Of a stretch of 17,535 nucleotides of DNA, positions 13,193-17,535 are shown in pieces. The notes below the pieces were generated by a model. The model did not search any database. It had not been told where the DNA came from and saw only the letters and a list, made by a program, of their open reading frames with translations. The stretch is from positions 12,171 to 29,705 of the forward strand of contig DHQX01000033.1 in the NCBI GenBank assembly GCA_002411105.1, written 5' to 3'. Within the stretch, counting starts at the first letter, position 1, and each line of letters opens with the position of its first letter. The position numbers were made by a program, and so were the translations under genes. This stretch comes from Christensenella sp. UBA5327. GTDB taxonomy: Bacteria > Bacillota > Clostridia > Christensenellales > Aristaeellaceae.

Positions 13193-14379
13193 GCGTTTTC
13201 GCCTGACACCTCCGCTCCGGTGCCATCCGGGGTGATGATCAGCACCTCTGCGCTGTCTATAGCTTCCTGCACCATCATGTCAGCGTCCGTGATCATATCT
13301 TCCGCCTCCTGCACCTTGGGCAGTTTTGGCCTGGTCACCGGGTGCCGGGGGGTGAACACAGTGCAGCAGTCCTCATAGGGAAGGCTGGATGTCTCATAGG
13401 TGCCAATCTGCTCAGCCAGGCGGATGATTTCAATCTTATCAAAGCCGATCAAAGGCCTAAATACCGGCCGGGTGGCTAGTATATCCGTAGCCGCGAGCGC
13501 TTCCATGGTCTGGCTGGCCACCTGGCCAATGCTCTCCCCTGTGATCAGCGCCGAGGCACCTTCCCTTGCCGCCAGTCCATCTGCGATGCGCACCATCAGC
13601 CTGCGCATCACCAGGGTGGCGTATTCCGGCGGACAGAGGGCATGGATGGCTTCCTGGATCTTTGTAAAGGAGACGATGTGGGTTTTTATCACGCCGCAGT
13701 AGCTGGACAGAATCCGCGCCAGGGACAGCACCTTTTCTTTTGCCAATTCTCCTGTGTAAGGGAAAGAAAAGAAATGAACGGCGTCAAGCACCACCCCGCG
13801 CTTGGCGATCATATAGCCTGCCACCGGTGAATCGATGCCGCCAGAGAGCATGAGCATGGCCTTGCCGCTGCTGCCGGTGGGCAGCCCGCCAACGCCGGGG
13901 ATCTCCCTGACATAAAGCAGCGCCTGATCCCGGATTTCCACATTGAGCACATGTTCAGGCGCATGCACATCAACCCTCAGCTGGGAATGCTGCTCCAGGA
14001 TGCAGCCGCCAATTTGGGCGTTGATCTGGGGAGAGTCAAGAAAATAGCGCTTATCCGCGCGCCTTGCCTTCACCTTGAAGGTGCCGTCAAGGCCAGTCAT
14101 CAGATCGGCAGCAGCGCGGCAGACGGCGTCAAAATCCGCCTTCTCCATCTCCACCGCCGGGCAGACGGCATGCACGCCAAAAACGCGGCGTACCCGCTCC
14201 ATGGCAGCTTCGGTGTCCTCGATACCCCGCACAAAGATGCGGCTGTCATACAGCTGCACCTCCCGGGTAAAGGGGCGCACCGCCTCCTTGACGCGCTTTA
14301 GCAGCAGGCTTTGGAAGTAGGGCCTGTTCAGGCCTTTCAAATGGATCTCCGCGTATTTGACCAGCAGCAGTTCTGTCAT
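13189..14379 (-). CDS. thiI: tRNA 4-thiouridine synthase ThiI (no rhodanese domain)
   Basis: Adenylates U8 of tRNA and replaces oxygen with sulfur. The 396-aa protein has an N-terminal ferredoxin-like/THUMP region (about 1-165) and the PP-loop SGGIDSP at 179-185. The PYEDCC cysteine pair is at 338-339, close to the C-terminus. It stops before the rhodanese domain that carries sulfur in E. coli ThiI. Bacillus ThiI has the same short form and takes sulfur directly from a dedicated cysteine desulfurase; the gene just upstream is of that kind. ATG 14379 has AAAGGA upstream, 12 nt after the desulfurase stop. Confidence 0.95.
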   Translation of the reverse strand: MTELLLVKYAEIHLKGLNRPYFQSLLLKRVKEAVRPFTREVQLYDSRIFVRGIEDTEAAMERVRRVFGVHAVCPAVEMEKADFDAVCRAAADLMTGLDGTFKVKARRADKRYFLDSPQINAQIGGCILEQHSQLRVDVHAPEHVLNVEIRDQALLYVREIPGVGGLPTGSSGKAMLMLSGGIDSPVAGYMIAKRGVVLDAVHFFSFPYTGELAKEKVLSLARILSSYCGVIKTHIVSFTKIQEAIHALCPPEYATLVMRRLMVRIADGLAAREGASALITGESIGQVASQTMEALAATDILATRPVFRPLIGFDKIEIIRLAEQIGTYETSSLPYEDCCTVFTPRHPVTRPKLPKVQEAEDMITDADMMVQEAIDSAEVLIITPDGTGAEVSGENA

Positions 14380-14391
14380 GTTTTTCCTTTT

Positions 14392-15525
14392 CTATCTGCG
14401 CGTGAATGCTTGCAGCGCCTGGTATGCCTCGGCGCAGGCAAGGACCGCGGTTTCGATGTCTTCTTCGGTTGTGTAGGGCGAGAGGCTGAAGCGGATGGCC
14501 CCTTCAAGCGCTGCTTGTGAGGCCCCCATGGCCTTGAGCGTTTCGCTGTGCCTGGCTTTGCGCGAGGAACAGGCGGAGCCGTGGCTCACGAAAACACCAC
14601 GGCCCTCCAGGGCATGGAGCATGGTCTCCGCCCGCACGGGCGGAAAGGCCAGGTTGAGGATATGGTCAGCAGCAAAGGGAGCGCTGGGTACGGGGCCATT
14701 CAAAATCAGCCCGGGAATCCTTTCCAGCAGCCTTTCGTACAGCCCTTGCTTGAGTTCCCGCATGGTATGCTCCCGGGGAAACCCCGCGACCGCCGCCATT
14801 AACCCCGCGATGCCGGGGGTGTTCTCGGTGCCCGAGCGCAGCCCGGCCTCCTGCCCGCCGCCCAGCATTTGAGCTTTCAAGGATTTCCTGCTGCTGAGGG
14901 CCAGGGCACCTATCCCTTTGGGGCCATGGATTTTGTGCCCGGAGAGCGCATAGGAATCAATGCCGGCTTCCCTCAGCCGCACCTGAATCCTCATAAAGCC
15001 CTGAACACCATCCACATGCAGCCAGGCTTCCGGGCATTTCTCTTTGACCAAGGCGGCGATTTCCTTCAGCGGCTGGATGGCTCCTGTTTCGTTGTTCACC
15101 TGCATCACGCAGACCAAGGCTGTCTTCTCGTCCAGCATCTCTTCAAAAGCCGGCAGGCTGATTCTGCCATCCTGCTCAAGCGGGATGCCCAAAGCCTCAA
15201 AGCCTGTCGGAAGGCCTTCGCATGCCGCCTTCACGCTGGGATGTTCCCCCAGGGAATACAGCACCTTACCGCCCGGGCGCCGCCTGGCAGTATGGCCCAG
15301 AATAGCCAGGTTGTTGGCCTCAGTGCCGCCTGAGGTGAAGATCACCTGCTGCGCCTGGAGCTCATCCATGATCAGCTTCCGCGCGGCCTCAAGGCGCTTT
15401 GAGACCTCCACCGCCGGCTTGTACAGGGCAGAGGGGTTAAAATATGCTTCTGCCATGCTGTGTGCCACCGCCTCCATCACCGCCAGGCTGGGTCTGGTGG
15501 TGGCGGCATTGTCAAGATAAACCAT
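14392..15525 (-). CDS. Cysteine desulfurase, NifS/IscS class (ThiI partner)
   Basis: PLP enzyme that removes sulfur from cysteine as an enzyme-bound persulfide. The 377-aa protein begins YLDNAATT and has HVDGVQ for the cofactor-binding aspartate. The PLP lysine is in ALSGHKIHGPKG (Lys198) and the catalytic Cys319 in HGSACSSRK. The start is ATG 15525 with GAGG 6 nt upstream; a TTG four codons earlier overlaps the previous stop. Adjacent to thiI, as NifZ is to ThiI in Bacillus, so its main job is probably tRNA thiolation rather than general Fe-S assembly (inference; no iscU or sufU nearby). Confidence 0.93.
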   Translation of the reverse strand: MVYLDNAATTRPSLAVMEAVAHSMAEAYFNPSALYKPAVEVSKRLEAARKLIMDELQAQQVIFTSGGTEANNLAILGHTARRRPGGKVLYSLGEHPSVKAACEGLPTGFEALGIPLEQDGRISLPAFEEMLDEKTALVCVMQVNNETGAIQPLKEIAALVKEKCPEAWLHVDGVQGFMRIQVRLREAGIDSYALSGHKIHGPKGIGALALSSRKSLKAQMLGGGQEAGLRSGTENTPGIAGLMAAVAGFPREHTMRELKQGLYERLLERIPGLILNGPVPSAPFAADHILNLAFPPVRAETMLHALEGRGVFVSHGSACSSRKARHSETLKAMGASQAALEGAIRFSLSPYTTEEDIETAVLACAEAYQALQAFTRR

Positions 15526-15533
15526 CTCTTGCC

Positions 15534-16094
15534 TCAATTGATCTGATACTTCCCGGCGCCCACGTATTTTTTGATGAGATTCACCATTTCTTCGCTGGGC
15601 TCAATCACCAGCAGCGTCTTTTGCGCTTCTTTGGTGAAGTAAAAGAAAAACAGGTCGGCATCCCGGTTCAAAAACCAGTTGAGCCGCTTCATCCCGGGCA
15701 TCGTCAGGTAGCGGTTGAAGGCGCCGGAAGCCACCATGCCGCAGGCCTCCACATTGCGCACATTCATGGTGCCCAGGGCTTTGCGCTTCTTGTTGTTGAA
15801 AACCTGGGCAAAATCCATGGTGCCGTTGGTGAAGGTGTACTCATACTCCGTTTTGATCCGGTCTCGGTAGAGAAACAGCAGCACAGCCACCCCGCCCATG
15901 ATGACAACCAGTGCGATTTCAAGCGCCATCTGCGCTGAAAAACCATTGATGGAGATCACCGAAATCAGCAGGTTCACCATAAACAGCGCATAGGCGCCCG
16001 CAAGCACCATCACGATGTTTGCCAGCACATAGACCAGGGATTCCATCGTCCGGTTCCGTTTGGTCACAACTTCTTCCCTGAAATGATCGTTCAT
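15534..16094 (-). CDS. Two-helix membrane protein of unknown function (DUF6106-like)
   Basis: A 186-aa protein with a short charged N-terminus (MNDHFREEVVTKRNR) and two membrane helices (about 20-48 and 56-76). A soluble C-terminal domain of about 110 residues follows, with conserved-looking stretches EYEYTFTNG, FAQVFNNKKRK, NVEACG and FLNRDADLFFFYF. The overall look matches a clostridial family that I believe is DUF6106, which has no assigned function; the family name is from memory. The C-terminal domain vaguely resembles a PH-like membrane-anchored domain (weak inference). Starts at ATG 16094 with GGGGAG upstream; 11 nt after yuiD and 8 nt before the desulfurase, so part of the same operon. 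Confidence 0.75.
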   Translation of the reverse strand: MNDHFREEVVTKRNRTMESLVYVLANIVMVLAGAYALFMVNLLISVISINGFSAQMALEIALVVIMGGVAVLLFLYRDRIKTEYEYTFTNGTMDFAQVFNNKKRKALGTMNVRNVEACGMVASGAFNRYLTMPGMKRLNWFLNRDADLFFFYFTKEAQKTLLVIEPSEEMVNLIKKYVGAGKYQIN

Positions 16095-16105
16095 CTTGCT
16101 CCCCT

Positions 16106-16543
16106 TTATCTGAAAAATAACGGCATCAGGATGCCGATGACACCACCGAAGAAAGCCTCGGTGGGCGTGTGGCCGATAAGCTCCTTGAGCGTATCATCGG
16201 TTAAAGGCTGGCCTTCCACCAGCACCTGCTGGATGATCTTGTTGATCAGCTTCCCCTGCTTGCCGGTCTCATAGCGCACGCCCACGGCATCGATAATCAC
16301 CACCACCGCAAAGCCAAAGGCCAGGGCAAAGGCGGTGGAGCCAAGCCCCTCCCGGAAAGCCACCATGATGGCCAGCGCCACCACAAAGGCGGTGTGGGCG
16401 CTGGGCATGCCGCCGTTGCTGATCAAAATCCGCGCGTTGAAACGGCGGTTCACACGCCAGAAGACCAGGGTCTTGATCAGCTGCGCCACCAGCCAGGAGG
16501 TCATCGCGCACATGAGGATATTGTTGTTGAGCAGTTCAGCCAA
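16106..16543 (-). CDS. yuiD: Divergent PAP2 family membrane protein (DUF212/YuiD)
   Basis: A 145-aa membrane protein with about four hydrophobic helices. Signature motifs of the DUF212 family are GGMPSAHTA (44-52), which resembles the phosphatase histidine motif of PAP2 enzymes, DAVGVRYETGK (85-95) and ELIGHTPTEAFFGG near the end. A lipid phosphatase role is suggested by the motifs but not established. The long frame begins at TTG 16558, but that codon runs into the GGGAGGG ribosome site. TTG 16543, 7 nt after it, gives the usual short N-terminus. Follows ispA after 32 nt, so a link to isoprenoid-phosphate metabolism is possible but unproven. Confidence 0.88.
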   Translation of the reverse strand: MAELLNNNILMCAMTSWLVAQLIKTLVFWRVNRRFNARILISNGGMPSAHTAFVVALAIMVAFREGLGSTAFALAFGFAVVVIIDAVGVRYETGKQGKLINKIIQQVLVEGQPLTDDTLKELIGHTPTEAFFGGVIGILMPLFFR

Positions 16544-16575
16544 GCGAATCCCTCCCAAACACGCAAAAAGTCATG

Positions 16576-17463
16576 TTATTGTACACGGTTCAAGGTCTTA
16601 AGCGCAAGTTCGCCCAGGAAGCCGGCAGGGCCTTCCAGCTCCTCCGCCGCCTGCACGGCCAGTGCGATTTCGGCCTTCGCATCCTGTTGAGACTGGGCCT
16701 CGCCCACCAGCGACGGCCAGGTGATTTTGCCCAGCTCCTGATCCTTGTGGGTCTCCTTGCCCAACACTCCCACATCCCCCCGCAGGTCCAGCAGGTCATC
16801 CACAATCTGAAAAGCGATGCCCAGATGCCTGGCATAGCGCTCCCCCGCATTGAGGGCCGGCAGCGGCGCGTTTGCCAGGATTAGCCCGGCTTCAAGGGCC
16901 GCTGTAAAAAGATCGGCGGTTTTGTGCAGGTGGATATAGCGGGCCTTCTCCCGGTCAGGCGCCTGATGGCTTAGCGATATGTCAGCGGTCTGCCCGGCGA
17001 TCATGCCCAGGCTTCCGCATCTTTTGGCAATGGCATGAAGGGCTTTGATAGCCCGGGGATGCCCTGATGCGCTCATTTGCTCAAAGGCCAGGTTGAGCAG
17101 CGCGTCACCGGCCAGCAGTGCCATGGCCTCGCCAAAGACCACGTGGTTGGTGGGCAGCCCGCGCCGCAGAGCGTCATCATCCATGCAGGGCAGATCATCA
17201 TGGATCAGGGAATAGGTGTGAATCATCTCAAGCCCCGCCGCAAAGGGCAAGGGCTGCGACAAATCCTGGCCAAAAACCGCATAGGCTGACAGCAGCAGCA
17301 CCGGGCGCAGGCGTTTGCCGCCCGCGAGAAGGCTGTAGCGCATGGCCTGCACCAGCGGCTCCGCATAGGGGCTACTGGCACGGGCAAGGGCGTTCATGCT
17401 GTCTTCCAGGCGTTTTTCAACCAGCCTTACATAAGCCTGATAGGCGATTTCGTGCCCGCTCAT
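16576..17463 (-). CDS. ispA: Short-chain polyprenyl diphosphate synthase (farnesyl diphosphate synthase type)
   Basis: Condenses IPP with DMAPP or GPP to make farnesyl (possibly geranylgeranyl) diphosphate. The 295-aa protein has the first aspartate-rich motif DDLPCMD (89-95), the second motif DDLLD (222-226), the GGKRLRP substrate-binding segment near residue 48 and IAGQTADI near 155. The length and the two residues inserted in the first motif fit bacterial FPP synthase. ATG 17463 overlaps the xseB stop as ATGA. The xseB-ispA order is classical and is often followed by dxs, which is absent here. Confidence 0.95.
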   Translation of the reverse strand: MSGHEIAYQAYVRLVEKRLEDSMNALARASSPYAEPLVQAMRYSLLAGGKRLRPVLLLSAYAVFGQDLSQPLPFAAGLEMIHTYSLIHDDLPCMDDDALRRGLPTNHVVFGEAMALLAGDALLNLAFEQMSASGHPRAIKALHAIAKRCGSLGMIAGQTADISLSHQAPDREKARYIHLHKTADLFTAALEAGLILANAPLPALNAGERYARHLGIAFQIVDDLLDLRGDVGVLGKETHKDQELGKITWPSLVGEAQSQQDAKAEIALAVQAAEELEGPAGFLGELALKTLNRVQ

Positions 17464-17535
17464 GCTTCTTCCACGGGCCTGACAATGCCCTGCTTGAGTT
17501 CGCTCAGCTTCGCCTGGGCGGTCTCCAGGTCCTTT
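17460..17535 (-). CDS. xseB: Exodeoxyribonuclease VII small subunit, last 24 codons (cut by window edge)
   Basis: The minus-strand frame from the window edge to the TGA at 17462-17460 reads KDLETAQAKLSELKQGIVRP and then VEEA. It is helical and charged, with the AQ-KL-EL pattern of the XseB C-terminus. The 4-bp overlap with ispA (ATGA) and the well-known xseA-xseB-ispA order support the call. Too little is present to judge the gene further. Confidence 0.7.
   Translation of the reverse strand, partial: KDLETAQAKLSELKQGIVRPVEEA

Noticed and set aside
13172..13378. Plus-strand ORF with a perfect AGGAGG 7 nt before its ATG
   Set aside because: The ribosome site exists only because the inverted repeat is symmetrical. 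The 68-residue product is the antisense of the thiI 3' end, is Ser/Thr-rich with no recognisable domain, and no plus-strand promoter is seen.

Overview
The window looks like chromosomal core DNA from a fairly GC-rich member of the Firmicutes, most likely a Clostridia-like lineage. The reasons are a YlxM-Ffh pair, KhpA next to S16, a dgt-dnaG-rpoD cluster, TrmK with a Nif3-like protein, a ThiI without rhodanese domain next to a cysteine desulfurase, an alpha-type RNase P RNA, strong AGGAGG ribosome sites and a CtsR-type heat-shock operator. I see no insertion sequence, prophage, CRISPR array, tRNA or recombination site. Apart from two genes on the plus strand, everything is on the minus strand.

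Layout, in minus-strand transcription order (right to left). (1) 17535-13189: xseB (3' end only), ispA, a DUF212/YuiD membrane protein, a two-helix membrane protein of unknown function, a NifS/IscS-type cysteine desulfurase and thiI. The last two form a sulfur relay for 4-thiouridine in tRNA. (2) 13192-9567: a strong promoter (TTGACA-16-TATAAT) overlapping the thiI stop codon drives ylxM, ffh, rpsP, khpA, rimM and trmD, that is, protein targeting plus ribosome and tRNA maturation. (3) 9490-3450: dgt, dnaG, rpoD, trmK, a Nif3-like gene and a coiled-coil zinc-ribbon gene, tightly packed with 4-32 bp overlaps. (4) 3440-3108: rnpB, with its -10 box lying on the stop codon of the preceding gene.

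On the plus strand, hsp20 (1828-2295) and a rhomboid-fold membrane protein (2417-3064) each have their own sigma-A-like promoter and terminator. The second terminator is symmetrical and lies between the convergent rhomboid-like gene and rnpB. To the left, divergent from hsp20, lie tilS and hpt (the classical tilS-hpt pair, cut by the window edge).

The gene content is ordinary housekeeping. The less ordinary material is regulatory. A perfect 12-bp inverted repeat at the start of the ylxM-ffh operon contains the ylxM ribosome site. It should hide that site in read-through RNA but not in RNA from the operon's own promoter. A near-perfect CtsR box covers the hsp20 -35. A possible 12-codon leader ORF is stop/start-coupled to tilS, which lacks a ribosome site of its own. 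Five of the twenty genes whose starts are visible probably begin with TTG. No new multi-gene defence or metabolic system is visible. Translation starts were chosen from ribosome-site spacing and overlap with neighbours, and several differ from the longest possible ORF.
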